Assembly: GCA_038503075.1 (NCBI GenBank)
Contig: JBCAML010000013.1
Span: forward strand, 1,426,001-1,490,000
Direction of reading: 5' to 3'
DNA length: 64,000 bases
Source of the DNA: Gyromitra esculenta
Lineage: Eukaryota > Ascomycota > Pezizomycetes > Pezizales > Discinaceae
A program made the position numbers and the translations under genes. The notes under the pieces were generated by a model, which was given only the letters and a program-made list of their open reading frames with translations, did not search any database and was not told the DNA's origin. Each line of letters begins with the position of its first letter. The first letter of the stretch is position 1. Below are positions 11,301-23,709 of the stretch, piece after piece.

Positions 11301-13074
11301 ATACATGCACGATTTTCCTATATCCCCCCATGGCTGCTGTTTGCAGTGCTGTTCGACCGTGACACCGCGAAGGCGGGGCATTAATGTCGGCGCCAGCTTG
11401 TAAAAGGATGTGTACTATCTCAGCATGCCCACCATTTACCGCCCCCTGCAATGCTGTGACTCCGTGGTCAAAGTTCACTGACGGCTTTTCGTTGACGTCA
11501 GCACCAGCGGCGAGTAAGGCTGAGACAATTTGGATGTGGCCTCCCGCTGCCGCAGCTTGCAATGCTGTCCTTCCGCGATTTGATGGGACAGCAGCAATAT
11601 TCGCGCCTGATTTCCGTAGGAATGAGACAATTTCAGCATGGCCGCCCTCCGCTGCCGCCTGTAACGCCGTTCTTCCATGACTTGATGATGGTGCAGCGTT
11701 AGTATCAGCACCGGCGTAGCACAGGGCACGCACAATCTCGAAATGACCCTCCGCTGCTGCTGCTTGCAGTGCAGTCTTTCCATACTTTCGCGATGGGTCA
11801 GCGTTGACATTAGCACCAGCCTCTAAAAGAAGTAATACGATTTCAATATAACCTCCCTCCGCTGCTGCCTGAAGCGCTGTCCTTCCGTGGTTCGGCGACG
11901 GTTCGGCATTAATGTCAGCGCCAACGGTTCGTAGGATACGCACAATAGCGATGTGACCAGCCCCCGCTGCCGCTTGCAGTGCTGTTCTTCCGAATTTCGA
12001 GGATGGCTCAGCGTTGTATTCAGCGCCAGCGTTAAGCAGGATAAAAATGACATCGGTATGTCCATTTTCTGCCGCCGCTTGTAATGCTGTTCGACCGTGA
12101 CATTTTGAAGGCGGGGCGTTGATCTCAGCAAATGCTTCCAGAAGAGTCAATACGATTTTGCCATATCCGCCCGCTGCCGCCGCTTGTAGAGCTGTTCTTC
12201 CGTGATTCAAATTTGATGATGGTTTTGCGTTAATATCGGCGTTCTTGTCGAGCAAGATTGTCACAATATCTTCATGCCCGCCCTCCGCTGCCGCCTGTAA
12301 TGCTGTCCTTCGGTGGTGCGATGCTGGCTCGTCATTGATGTCGGCGCCAGCTCCCAGTAACATTGACACAACTTCTGTATGCCCGCCCTCCGCTGCCGCC
12401 TGCAGCGCTGTTCTACCATGATAATGAGACGGCTCGGCATTTACATCGGCATTTTTGCTCAGCAGAAGTGACACAACTGTGGCATTCCCTTTTGCCGCGG
12501 CGGCCTGTAATGCTGTTTTTCCGTTGTACCTTGAAGCTGATGCATCGATATGGGCACCTGAGTTCAATAGAGTCTCCACGATTCCCAAGTGTCCGGCCCT
12601 GGCTGCTGCCTGCAACGCTGTTTGCCCGCACGCTTCGGGTCCGCACACCGTAACCCCGCACACCCTAGACCCGCATACTATCTTCTCAGCTCGCTCTGCT
12701 GTCCAATCGTCGTAATCTCTGATGATGTTCATTTCGTCTTGACATGGTATTGGATCAACGTTGATATTTGCGCCTGCAGCGAGTAGCATTCCCACAACTT
12801 CCTCATGGCCACCGCCGGAAGCCTCCTGTAAAGCCCGTGTAATATCTTGCACTCTAATTGATGGGCTGTTTTTGTCTCTATTTCTTAGTTGCGTCTGTAC
12901 GACTTCTTCTTTGCCATCTCTTGCGGCTTCTATAAATATCCTTCGTTGGTTCTGGCACTGGCGGATTTCTGACGAAGTGTTTAGAATAGGTACGATGCTT
13001 CCGGCTGTGCCTGTGCCTGGCGAGTTGTGACTAATCATTTGGTCTGACGAGCGAGGAATTTGGACCGACAGCAT
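8347..13074 (-). CDS. Ankyrin-repeat / CorA-like membrane fusion protein (copy B), probable frameshift
   Basis: Same exon plan as copy A: 13074-9911, 9847-9631, 9582-9233, 9134-8811, 8739-8659, 8601-8572, 8502-8347, about 1440 codons. The ankyrin part contains twenty 35-residue units with the TALQAAA core. The C-terminal module has a WIT..FVFLPMMFVA first membrane segment split by two introns exactly as in copy A, then SLFGMN and a final hydrophobic helix; it stops soon after, lacking copy A's long tail. The ankyrin ORF's TAG at 9910-9912 is again split by a donor (GTACGT). Exon 2 is off by one base: the first half reads sensibly in one frame (..DDTES) and the second half (WFWALERE..HIGKLATT), which aligns to copy A, reads in another, with the switch near 9755-9770. 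This could be a sequencing error or an inactivating indel. Confidence 0.75.
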
Positions 13075-14148
13075 ATCTATCTATCTCCGCCACAGCCGAT
13101 CCTAGAGGTACTGGTTTCTTGTTTAGCTGATAATTGCTTCAAACATAGTGAAGAGGGTATACCGTTTCTCTAATCTTCAACGGGATATCAAACAAAGTGA
13201 TGGTTCGGGACGAACTAAAAAGCTAAAAGAGTCTTGCTCTTTTTATCCTGAATTGGCAGAGTAATATGTTATCCTGTGGATACCTTCAGAGCACAACATA
13301 GGTGTTACGATATACGGTATGCATGTAGCACCATTCTTGCCGAGAAGTTGAGAACAAGGGTACGGATATAACAAAGTGGCAGGTTAACCTAGCCAATTAG
13401 ATATTTGCATTGGGAACACACATTCTTAAGTTTCCCTTCCATGATACATATGCAGTGAGATATTGGCCAAAAATCGGCGACCCATTTTTTCGCTGGCTAT
13501 GATCTGATACCTAGATCTGACAGCCTAAGGAAAAAGTACTTCTCTTGACCTGCTCGCTCCTGGACCCTCCTCTTGATGCTACCTGTACTGGCACAAAAAG
13601 CAATACCTCTTGTGCGACGCTTCGAAACAGGCCCGTGCCTCATGCGTACAAATGCCGAGCAAGGATCGGATTCGCTATGACATGCGCAGGCTGATTATGC
13701 GCAGAGCCAATAAAATCACTGGAAGGAGCATGGTTGGCTGGCATGACTTTGCCTCAGACTGAGATGATGATCTGCAGTAAGATTCCCGACGTACCCAGAC
13801 CTCCGTTTGCGATGATCACAAAATGCGGGAAAGAGAATTCTGTGATATCTGTGGCGTCCTGAACCTGGAACTCCTCAAGTGAATGCGCAGAGTGCTATCC
13901 GCAAGGCAAATATTCGACCAGCATTAAAAACCTATAAGTTTAATAGGGCGCGTAGTTTCATATGAACCCCCACAACACCCATAGCAGATGACACCCGATA
14001 AAGAGATTCTTCCACAAACTCACTACTAGTAGATTGTGAAGCCAATCTAGGTAGGGAATCAGGAAATTTTTCGAGCCTACCACGAACGTGGTATCATAAG
14101 GGTATCTTGGTCGGGAGCGCGATTAGCCAGCTCGCACGTAAGTACGTG

Positions 14149-14371
14149 TACTCGGGTATGGAGGCAAAAATCGGAACATAAACGGCTGTAAGGAAGTTTA
14201 TAGACCTATAGCGGCAATGCAACAAAAGTGGTAGGTTTTTAAAAGTAGTTGGAGGAGATACTGATCCTTGTTCTTGACTTCTGAGCATCTGTTTCATTTT
14301 CCAAGTGGTCACAAATCTTGATCCTAATTCTCCCCCCTGCCTGTTCCGATTTTCACCTCTATACCCGAGTA
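14149..14371. mobile_element. MITE with TACTCGGGTA termini
   Basis: Inverted arms of about 32 bp begin TACTCGGGTAT and run through AAAATCGGAACA. TA lies at both ends. Length is 223 bp, no coding capacity. The first eight bases match the ends of 6271-6407 and 15346-15492, suggesting a shared transposase recognition end. Confidence 0.75.
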
Positions 14372-15345
14372 CAATGAGTACAGTAGAGTGGGTGCCAGCA
14401 AAAATTCTGCAGAATCCTAACAATAATTAGATGCAACTATCAGGTTCTATGGCCTTGCGTGTCAAACCCCTTCAGAATCACCAATAAACTAACTTTTCCA
14501 AAACGTTTGTCTTGGGCCAGTCCTAATTAGGTTTTCCCTGTTTCTGTTGTTTACTTCGCCAAGCTCAAGTCATTGTCTTTTCGGTTTTTTTTACAGCTAT
14601 CTTGAGAGAAAATTTGTAATGGAAGCGATGGAAAAGTGCTTCTCCCTTAGGTTTGCGTTGCGGAGTTGGTGTGTGCCTGTAGTGGTCTGGTATACGAGGG
14701 AAATTGCACAAAACATATGTTTGCATGAATATTTGACTAGATGGATTTGCTGGTGACGGGACTAGCAGCCCCATAAGGTTATTTTAAGCCCCAAGAGCCA
14801 AGGGGGTAAGGGCTGGGAGCGAGCATACATTCAATTTAGATTACTGCATATGCTCCACTATATTCTTTAATTTTTCTCCAACTGTGCTCGTTGTGATATG
14901 TTCCTCGTTCGCGTAACAATAAATGTCGCATAGATAAACATCTGGGCGTGAGGGCATCCTAGACCCTTATTTTCTCCTTGTTGGATGATCCAGAACATAG
15001 ATAGGAAAACTGCCCATACACGCCACGGCTCCAATTTGTGTCGTCAGTTTAGGCAGCTAAGGTTTGCATGTCCATGAGGGTACCATTAGGGAGCTCATGG
15101 CCAAAACTTATCCCGACACAATCAATAGGGTTCTTCAGCCTTTAGTAATTGATCAAAAATCCTCAAGGTAAGCGAACTACTCACCCAGTAAAAATATATC
15201 CTGCAGACAGCCTCCATTCTTCAGTGGCAAGACCATCGGTCACCACACCGCGATCAATTTTTGGGAGCTCCGCTGGGAGGCGAACCACTTCAGCCATGTG
15301 CAGCATTATCTGATATTATGCTGATAGGCAATGCCAACTGTCGAC

Positions 15346-15492
15346 TACTCGGGGCAGGCAAAAAGTACCCGGAAATGCAAGCTGTATGAACACTATTCTG
15401 ACCAGCCAAACCACAAGATTTTACTTAATCATCGAATCAACTAAACCCCTCAGCAGCTTGCATTTCCGGGTACTTATTGCCTGCCCCGAGTA
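15346..15492. mobile_element. MITE with TACTCGGGGCAGGC termini
   Basis: Near-perfect inverted arms of about 39 bp (TACTCGGGGCAGGCAA then AGTACCCGGAAATGC) flank an AT-rich core. TA is present at both ends. The outer 14 bp are identical to those of 6271-6407, but the inner arm differs, so the two share ends rather than being simple copies. Confidence 0.85.
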
Positions 15493-16154
15493 ACATCCAC
15501 GTTGGGATATTGATATCACCAAATCAGTCATCCAATAGCCAAACTTATTATGTCTATTTTATCCGACAACAATGCTGCTTTCCAATCGGCCGTATACATG
15601 GAACATAAATGAAGGATATGGGTGACTAAGACCCCATAGTTGATTGTGCGATGTTTGGATCACTCTAATCACCAAATCCTGTCCAGACGAAGGTGAGAGG
15701 TATGTATTTCGGTTGGCGATGAAGCAAGACGGGGGTGGAGGGGGGTATTAAGACATGCATACATGTAGTTGAGGTGGCTTGGCTATCATGTGGACTCGGA
15801 CAACGTGGACTCGAACACACGTGCTTCACGCTAAAATGCCGAAATTGCCATTATAGGTAAACCACCCATAAGTTTCCCTTAGTGCTTTACCGATATAGGA
15901 AACTCCGACGTCTTAGCGTGAACCCGGTCGCGCACATTCGCACCATGCTTTGGTTGACCTTGAATTAAAATCTTATAGGCGGGGTTAGGGGAAAGTCTTA
16001 AGAGGTAGACAATGGATTGTTGTTGTTGTTTATTCATTAGGTACATGTAGACAATAGACTAGAAGTTGATGAATAAAATGAAAAAGGCCTTCAGAGGCCA
16101 AGGAATCGAGCTTAACATCCCTACAAACTCGTGTGCTATTGTGTCGACAGTCGG

Positions 16155-16609
16155 TGTCGAAGAAACCTCCTAATATGGGGTCTCCCGGGTGTGGCTTCGG
16201 GGGCGGATATTACGGAGAGACATAGGCCCGACTCCACGGGAACCCGTGAAGTTGCAGAAGGGGATATACGTGTATATAGACGGGGGCGCGCTGCCAGTCT
16301 GCAAAGAACTAAGCAAACGATCTCATTCGCTCCTAATGTTTCAATATTTGACGATGCGTAAATGAAATTTACTTACTTAATATTTGATGTTGGAGAAGCT
16401 TCCTAATACGGGGTGCCTCTACGGGTATGGCTTCGGAGTCGGAAATGATTGAGAGACAGGTACCCGAGCACATGGGTACTCGGGCACCCAAAGAGCTATT
16501 TAGATAGGGGCCGTATGCCCACCTCAAGCAAGCATAAACAATACAAATAATCGAGTCCTCTATTCCTCCCTACACGCCCCAATATTACAACATTTGACGA
16601 TATTCCAAC
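16155..16609 (+). repeat. Diverged tandem pair of LTR-like repeats
   Basis: Two related units lie head to tail, at about 16155-16360 and 16388-16609. The second starts TGTTGGAGAAGC and ends TATTCCAAC, the inverted termini usual in fungal LTRs. Both share CTCCTAATA/TTCCTAATA..GGGGT..GGCTTCGG blocks and a TTTGACGAT end. Many differences are transitions. They may be decayed solo LTRs; no internal domain is present. Confidence 0.45.
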
Positions 16610-18634
16610 TCGAGTGATATTACGTGAAGCGAGTGATCGGCTATGAGTTGCATAGCCACTTATGACCGCGGAACCAATTGCTTAATTAAACAAGTTCGAT
16701 GCTGACAGTAACTTTATTATGGAAAATACTAAGCCTATAGCTAGAATCTCTGCTTACTTCTACCTACTAGTATCTTGAAAAATCTTCCAACTGGAATTAC
16801 TAATTATATAGGAATAAACGTTGGTAGAAATCACCGTTAGCTTCCAGATATTGCCTTGAGGAAATCCAAAACTAGGGTGCAAGACTACGAGTGAATTTAG
16901 AATCCATATAGTTATCTTTGTGAGAAACTCGTAGTGCGCTACTAACACGTATCTAACAGAGTTTGCGACAATGTTTGAAATAGCGGGAATTTGACCAGCC
17001 CGCACAAACAAATTAGCCTCTGAAATTTCGATAAAAATTAGAAAAAGCCTATATATAGCCTAAGATTGAATATACTGGTAGGTCGCAATCGTTAATTCGA
17101 AACGAGGTTTTTAAAAAATAGCGACGTGTCTTTCGAATTCAACATCTGTTTTCGAATGCCAAGCCATATGGATCATCCGAATTTGAAACATGTATCAGAA
17201 TAAGCTATTTGGCTTTGCTATCGGTTTTGTTAAAGATCCAAAACATCCAAGTTATCACATGTTTAGTGAAAGCCAAAAAAAAACTATAAGAAGGTGGATG
17301 TAGCGCTATTCCCAACTCCGTTGCTTGTAGAATCGGACAGCAAAATCCACAAGCTATAAAATTACCGAATATCGAATTGCTTGAGATAATTCTGTTAATC
17401 AGAAATTCTTACTTTTGAATCGAGAGATAGCAAACTTACCGAAAATCTCACCATTTCTAGGTTGAAATACATACCGAAGAATTCGCGATGGCCCCACGTG
17501 CACGTCGCCGCCGTGCCCCCGGGGCATTAGCACTACGTGAAATCCGAAAGTTTCAACGTAGTACGGCGCTTCTAATTCCAAAGCTTCCATTCCAACGAGT
17601 TGTAAGTTAGTCATCTCCACTATATCCATTGGTTGTTGAGTATACTGAAATAAAATAGGTTAGAGAAATTACTGCAGATTGTGCGGGGCATAACGAGCTT
17701 CGATTTGCGTCGGATGGATTAGGTGCGCTGCAAGAGGCTACTGAAGCGTACTTGGTCCATCTATTGGAGGATGCAAATCTCATCGCAATTCACTGTAAAC
17801 GGGTAACAATCCAATTCAAGGATATACAATTAGCGAGACGGATTAGGGGCGCATGGGGCGGACTCGGATAACGAGCTAGCGGTTCGTCTGAGAGGTTGTA
17901 TTCGATAAATTTTGTCAGCGCATTAATTCGCATCTGGTGTTTCGTGGTCGGTCCTAGATTTCCAGGCTATTTTCAGATTATAACAAAGAAAACTTAAAGT
18001 TGCAAATGAACAAAGAGTCAAATACCGCGCTTCAGGTTACGTAGTAACTACATAAATTTAAAGAAAAAAATTGAGCCCATATCCTAGATATCGTCTGCCA
18101 TTATGTTTGCGGTGTACATGTTTTGCTGTAGTTAATTTCTGACCGAAGTGTCGCCTCCTACGTACCATATACTTATTATTTTTGTAGTATTTGTTTATCA
18201 AGAGCCTTAAAAATTTGCCGTACTAACAAACATCCTTATCTGGCACCGTTTATAACTTTGGGTAAAGATATGCCCATCGCAACCACAAAACGAAATTCTC
18301 ACATTGGCTCGAAATCCTAATGCGCATGCGCGCGACTATAGCTACATAGGCAACACTATAATAGTGTGAAGTGTGCGCACATCTTGAAAAACACATACGT
18401 TTATACTCTGTGTGTAGTCTCAATCATTTATTTGTAGGGTTCGATGGCGCCGCGTGAACTTACTGAGTACATGCGTATATAAACCTAAGCAATTCTGGGA
18501 TTTTTAGCCCGTGTGTAGTAATTATACAGTTACACAACTCACGCCAAGCTTAAGAACGCGCGTAACTTATAAGCGATCAATTAGCAATTCAGCTCGTACA
18601 AGCTCCAGAAAGGTAAACTCTCAATTAAAAAAGC

Positions 18635-18661
18635 GGGGGTGGGGGTGGGGAGGGGAGGGGG
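18635..18661 (+). other. G-tract with quadruplex potential
   Basis: Five runs of four to six G are separated by single T or A bases, the classic spacing for an intramolecular G-quadruplex. No gene is supported within 3 kb, so a promoter role is not indicated. Confidence 0.5.
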
Positions 18662-21230
18662 TAGATACCTTATGGATAATCGTTTACAGCAGGTCCTGCC
18701 ACAATAAGTTGTGCTATCATAGCGGCGCATATTTAGCATATGTGAATCCACGATCAGCGACAATTGTTTGAGACATCGGCTTCACAGCCTTATCCACAGA
18801 TACTATAGATATAGATAAGGAGAGAAAGTCGGTTAGAGAAAGTATCCGGTAGTTCTTTACACGCCGTGTCGATTTCAAGACCTTGTAACATAGATCCTAG
18901 GATACGCCACGATCTGTCGTGTACTCACAATAGTTGGTGGCTTGCCAAGTGCTCTGGCAAACTTCATATGGATAATGTTTTGTAGCGATACATGCACTAG
19001 AGATTATTCAACTTCATAGTAAAAACCAATTGACTATTGATATCTCGCGAATCCGCTAGATCGGCTGAGATACGTTACATGATTGACTGCGCTGCCGCAC
19101 TCCTTAGAGCCGGCGGTTTACGTTGAAATATATATGTCAATGGATCTCGCCAAACTCAGGAAAGGAACTATTCCCTCTTTCTGCTGTGCCTGCAGCACCA
19201 AATGTCTTGCCAAGCTACTATAAATTCGCATAAAGTGTTTTCTTGGCCTTATTTAAGCGTGGCATACGATCTGGGGATTGGATAGCCATCTGGAACTAAA
19301 GTTCAAGCGAGAACCGGCTAGCTACTTACCGAACCGTAACACAAGCAGAATATCATAAGGCTCTGCGTACTGGTAATTTCTCGTATATCCCCTAAATTTT
19401 AGGCTGAGATGGACTGTTGGTCGGCATTAGCAACATATGTTGATAGGGTTTTATGTGTCCGAAGGGTTTTCGGATTATCGACGCATCGTGAGATAAATAA
19501 GATGCTTTCTTTGTGCATAATGCGGAGGTCATAAGAGTCATTGCCTTAGCTATATATGAGGTTGCGTAGTAAAAATTTTCGGCACCTTCGTATTCGCAGA
19601 TTTTAGGAAATAGAAACATGAGGAAGTGTGGCCTAGGTAGATACTCAACTAATTCTTGCTAAAGGATGAGATTCTTTCTAATTAGGTGGTTGATTCTCGC
19701 TCTAGCGTGCATTTATCACACCCGATTGTTCTGAGCCCTAGCTTCTAGGCTCGAGCTGGCCGTCAAATTTGGTTAATAGGAGACCAAGCAATGCTGACCC
19801 TAGCAAACTATCACCCTAACAAAGAAGTTGAAGATTATATGGGTGGGTAATAGAGATTTCGGAAAGGATGTTTGGAACGGTATGTTCCGAGTCTATCTCC
19901 CGCGTAGTATCTATTATATATAGCTGGGTCTCCCCGCGCCCGAGAAACATCCTAGTAAGCTGTTAGGGAAGAGAAATATGGTTCAATGCTCCGGGCATGA
20001 ATTAACGCAGAGGGAATGGCATCCAGGATAAACTTAACTGCCGTACAATAAAGTCCGAAATTACATTACAGACTAAGAGCAGTTTGACTATACGGGGTAA
20101 AATAGCCCTCTTGATTCAAAAGTGCTTCCTACACTGAGGAATCGGCTAAGGTGTCTATATCGAGAAATCTTTTGGCCTATGGTTTTGAATTCATGGGAAA
20201 GCAGGCAGATAGAAACACGTTCTAAGATACCAGTAAGCTTACAAACTTAAATCCCTTTTCCGCAAGCAAAACCTTGGTCACTGAGTCGGGCCATTGAAAA
20301 CTGTTAGCAAAAAAGCGTTAATCAAACTTTAAACTTAGTCGGGGTTGGTTGCGTGATCGTTCAAGTAGTTTATGGTGGCAACAAGATGAAATCGCCACGA
20401 GTACTCATGTGCATTTCGCTAGCGGATTTCTAAACCGCCGTCTCTGTAGTTAGATTATGCAGGTACCTTGGAGTTGTAGATAGTAATATATACTTTATGT
20501 ACTCAACTACGGTTCACTATGACCGGGAGTTGATGGGTACCGCGTGTCTGAGCTTAAGGGTAGTACCGGCTTTGTTAGGTAGGTAAAAAGGGTCTTCTGT
20601 GCTACTTTAATATAAGTGGAGATCAGAAGAAAACTCTTGTCGCCACTAAGTTACACACTGTCACGCGAGCAATCGAGGGTCAGTACATTAACGGGGTCGC
20701 CGTTTGTAACACAAGCCAAGACTTATTAATGGCCTCACTTATAAGGCAATTAATTGATACTCAGCGGTAAAAAATTTCACGCAGCTCATGATCGACGTCT
20801 TTTTAACATTCTTCTTATGTTTATAGCTAGGTAAATATTCTGAGTCTCTAGAATTCTGGGGGAATTGAGGTATCTAAGACTGAAGTAACGAGATGAGAGA
20901 GCAATTAGCAGTAGGTCACTATAAACTCTACATCGATAAAGGTCCTACGAGGCCAATTTAACGCCGAATAGTTAGGGTTAAGTAGCTACATGGTTTAGGC
21001 GATGGGGATCGGCTGTCCACATATACATTATCTACAATCAGGTAAGGATATAGTTTTGGGGTATAAGAGAACGGAGATACATCGGTGAAACTGCCGGAGT
21101 AAAAGGTGGCGCTAAAGATGGAGCAATATTGAATGCACAGTATGCTAACTATATACTAGCTAATGCTAAAACCATTATTTGTGCAAATTCAATTCAGATA
21201 CCTGCATCCTCTAAGTGTATTCACGATTAA

Positions 21231-21250
21231 TCTATCTATCTATCTATCTA
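21231..21250 (+). repeat. TCTA microsatellite
   Basis: Five perfect copies of the tetranucleotide TCTA lie in non-coding sequence. Confidence 0.85.
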
Positions 21251-21988
21251 AGCGTATTCTCTCAGGGAGGCTTGGACGTGTCGAGAAGCATCTAGTATAT
21301 CAAGTGATCCCTGGTTAACTAAAACCCGTAAATATCTCTTAACTTTCTGAATAGACGAGCTTCTTGGTGCCTAAATTTAACGTCAAGGATTATATATCTT
21401 CCCAAGTGGTATTCTGGCGATGTTGTACAGCACCTTAGTTACTTGTATCAACGAATCTAATGATATGAAGGTATAGAGCAATCAAGGACGTCTTAACAAA
21501 TTATTTTATAAAAGAGGTGGAGTTAGTAATGGTAGCTGAGTTATTTAGCTGAACGTGGCGTTTGGTTGAATGATGAGAATATCAACCTCGTGAATTCGAA
21601 AGTCAGACAGTGGTTATCCCAATTACTCTATCCTGAAATATATCCGATTTGCGTGCGTCGTTCCGATGACAAGCCTAGCCGTGCAGACCTTTACTCCGAC
21701 AATGATGAGGCTCGGATGACCCATGTGGGGGGGGGTATGTTACAACCTTGAATATTTTCATGTAGTTTAACCCCTGGCCGTGCCCTGAGAGAGATGCCTC
21801 ATGCTGGGCAACAAGACACGCACCGTACAGCGGAGAGAGTGAGGTATATTCCGTCTCCACTATAGTTAATACTGCAAACAAGCGGAGGCAGAATAGGCTA
21901 TTAGTTGGAACTTGGAAATTATGTGCAGCTCTAAAGACGGAGTGATACGATCACGACAAGGTGCCAGCTCTTCTATGCCATAAAAAAC

Positions 21989-21994
21989 TATAAA
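21989..21994 (+). promoter_or_regulatory. Putative TATA box of the secreted-protein gene
   Basis: TATAAA lies 113 bp upstream of the ATG at 22107, followed by a CT-rich leader ending in CCAAA before the ATG, a usual layout in highly expressed fungal genes. Transcription start is not known. Confidence 0.4.
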
Positions 21995-22106
21995 TTCAAG
22001 AGCTATCGCACTTAAGATTCGATACACAACAGCGACAGTCCTTCCATCAACAAGGTCTTAGTCTATTCCTTTCTCACCCTCAAGTCCCCTCATATCCACT
22101 ACCAAA

Positions 22107-22879
22107 ATGAAGTTGGGAGCCACTATTCTCTGCCTTGTCTCAGCCTTGACTACCTTAGTCGAAGGTGTCCACGTTCGTGGATTCACTTCCTATGGCTGTG
22201 TTGGACACCAATGGGTTTGCTATAACCTCCCGGCCGGTACCTGCTGTGGCCCATTCCCCACACCAATCTACTCCATGCGCTGGACACTTCCCGCAGACAC
22301 GTAAGTGACTTATCCAAAGCATGCGACGAACAAAGATCTTTCGTGCTTGCACTTACACTGTACAGTCGTGGGATTGGGCATGTCAATAAATACTGTACCT
22401 GGCCATTCCCCGCCGTCTATGGCCCAAGAACCAACTCGTGCTTTAACTATCTCGGAAAGTGTAAGAACCACTCCATCTCCCCCGCGTCTAGACACCCCCT
22501 TGGCTAACATCTACCAGCCGTACGCTCCGCAAAATGGCAACAAGGTTACTGCGTATGGCAATGGAAGAGATCAGTCATCCTCGAGCGTCAGGACGACAAA
22601 TGCGCAGTTGCTGAGGGTTGTGCTGAGCCTGGTGTTCTCGTTTACATAACAGCGGAGGGCGCTCAGCGTGCTGTTGTGGTCCCCGCCGGTACTGCTGGAA
22701 ATGTTACTGCTTTCTTGGATGCAAAGGATTACAAGTCTCTTGCGGCACTTACCGACTTCAAAGGTAGTAATTACTGACGTGTTTGGTTTTTGGTAATGAA
22801 TGCTAACTTCTTGACAGAGGAGCTCGATCTGAAGAGCTCTGTCGATCTTTACGACATCGAAGCTATCGCCGAAAGTTAA
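22107..22879 (+). CDS. Small secreted cysteine-containing protein (candidate effector)
   Basis: Four exons, 22107-22300, 22366-22460, 22518-22763 and 22818-22879, join in frame to 198 residues; donors and acceptors are GT/AG with CTAAC branch points in introns 2 and 3. The N-terminus is a clear signal peptide (charged MK, hydrophobic LGATILCLVSALTTL, then small residues). The mature part has about nine cysteines, including a CC pair, mostly in the first two thirds, and several WP/WxW aromatic motifs, then a cysteine-free acidic tail. I do not recognise the family. Size, signal peptide and cysteine content fit fungal secreted or effector-like proteins. It sits alone between a gene-poor region and a transposon, a common setting for such genes. 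Secretion is a strong inference; any role outside the cell is unknown. Confidence 0.75.
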
Positions 22880-23327
22880 ATCACAACAGTGTAATATGGG
22901 ATAACGGATTGCTAGGCGGGAGAAAGTGATTGTGAGTTGGGAACAGCGGCGTAGGAGAGAGAAAATGGTCATACTTTATGTACATGGCACATATACGAAA
23001 AAATTCAGAAGAGTTAGATTTGAGTCTTTCACTAGCGCGATGTTATCGACGCGGTTGCGCTTTGTGCCATTATGACATTGGAAATGGCTTCCCCATTAGA
23101 ACAACTATAGATTCGAATGGCCCTTTTCATCAGAGTGTAAGATGTGGAGGACTAAGTAGAGAATTATTTGTCAAGAGTCCAGTACATGGAAACTAGGTCC
23201 GGGGATCTCCCAGTCGAGCGCCTATTCTACAAAAATTTGATGTTGGATATCGCGATTGTGAGTTTCTTAGTATCAACCAGTACTCAGCTGCTAGTAATCG
23301 CGCAATTCGGCTACGCTTAGCACTACA

Positions 23328-23709
23328 GGGGGTAACGGTCGGATGGCGGACACGGTCCAATGACGGACAGGGGGTTGAGGCTTGGCATAGAATTATCAAG
23401 AGGGCACAGGACTACGGATAGGGTACTGATTTTCTGAATTTTTTGGTAGTTTTCTTATAGTCCTGTACCCTTATAATACAGGGGGTAACGGCCGGACGGC
23501 GGACACGGTCTAATGGCGGACAGGGGTCTTGGGGCTTGGCACAGAACTATCAAGAGGGTACAGGACTATGGATAGGGTACTGGTTTTCTAAAAATTGGGT
23601 AGCTTTCTTATAGTCCTGTACCCTCTCTATAGTCCTTGCCAAGTTTTTGCCAAGTAAACCTGACCCCTGTCCGCCATTAGACCGTGTCCGCCATCCGGCC
23701 GTTACCCTC
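23328..23709. repeat. Compound inverted and direct repeat element
   Basis: A block starting GGGGGTAACGG and containing GGCGGACACGGTC and GGCGGACAGGGG occurs at 23328, again in the same direction at 23481, and once inverted, ending near 23709. Unit 23481-23709 looks like an inverted-repeat element with arms of about 48 bp; 23328-23480 is a second, incomplete copy of its left half, including the TATAGTCCTGTACCC segment. No coding capacity. Confidence 0.7.

Larger units (their letters stand above)
13075..22106. other. About 9 kb gene-poor region
   Basis: No gene is supported. Open frames are short and unrelated to known families. It holds two MITEs (14149-14371, 15346-15492), a diverged pair of LTR-like repeats (16155-16609), a G-tract (18635-18661) and a TCTA microsatellite (21231-21250). 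The rest is AT-rich, apparently decayed sequence. Confidence 0.6.

Noticed and set aside
15795..15875. tRNA-like sequence (TGTTCGAGTCC B-box-like on the minus strand)
   Set aside because: I could not fold a consistent acceptor and anticodon stem, and the A box is poor; perhaps a chance match or old relic.
17399..17629. Minus-strand ORF of 76 residues in the gene-poor region
   Set aside because: No homologous pattern and no flanking exons found.
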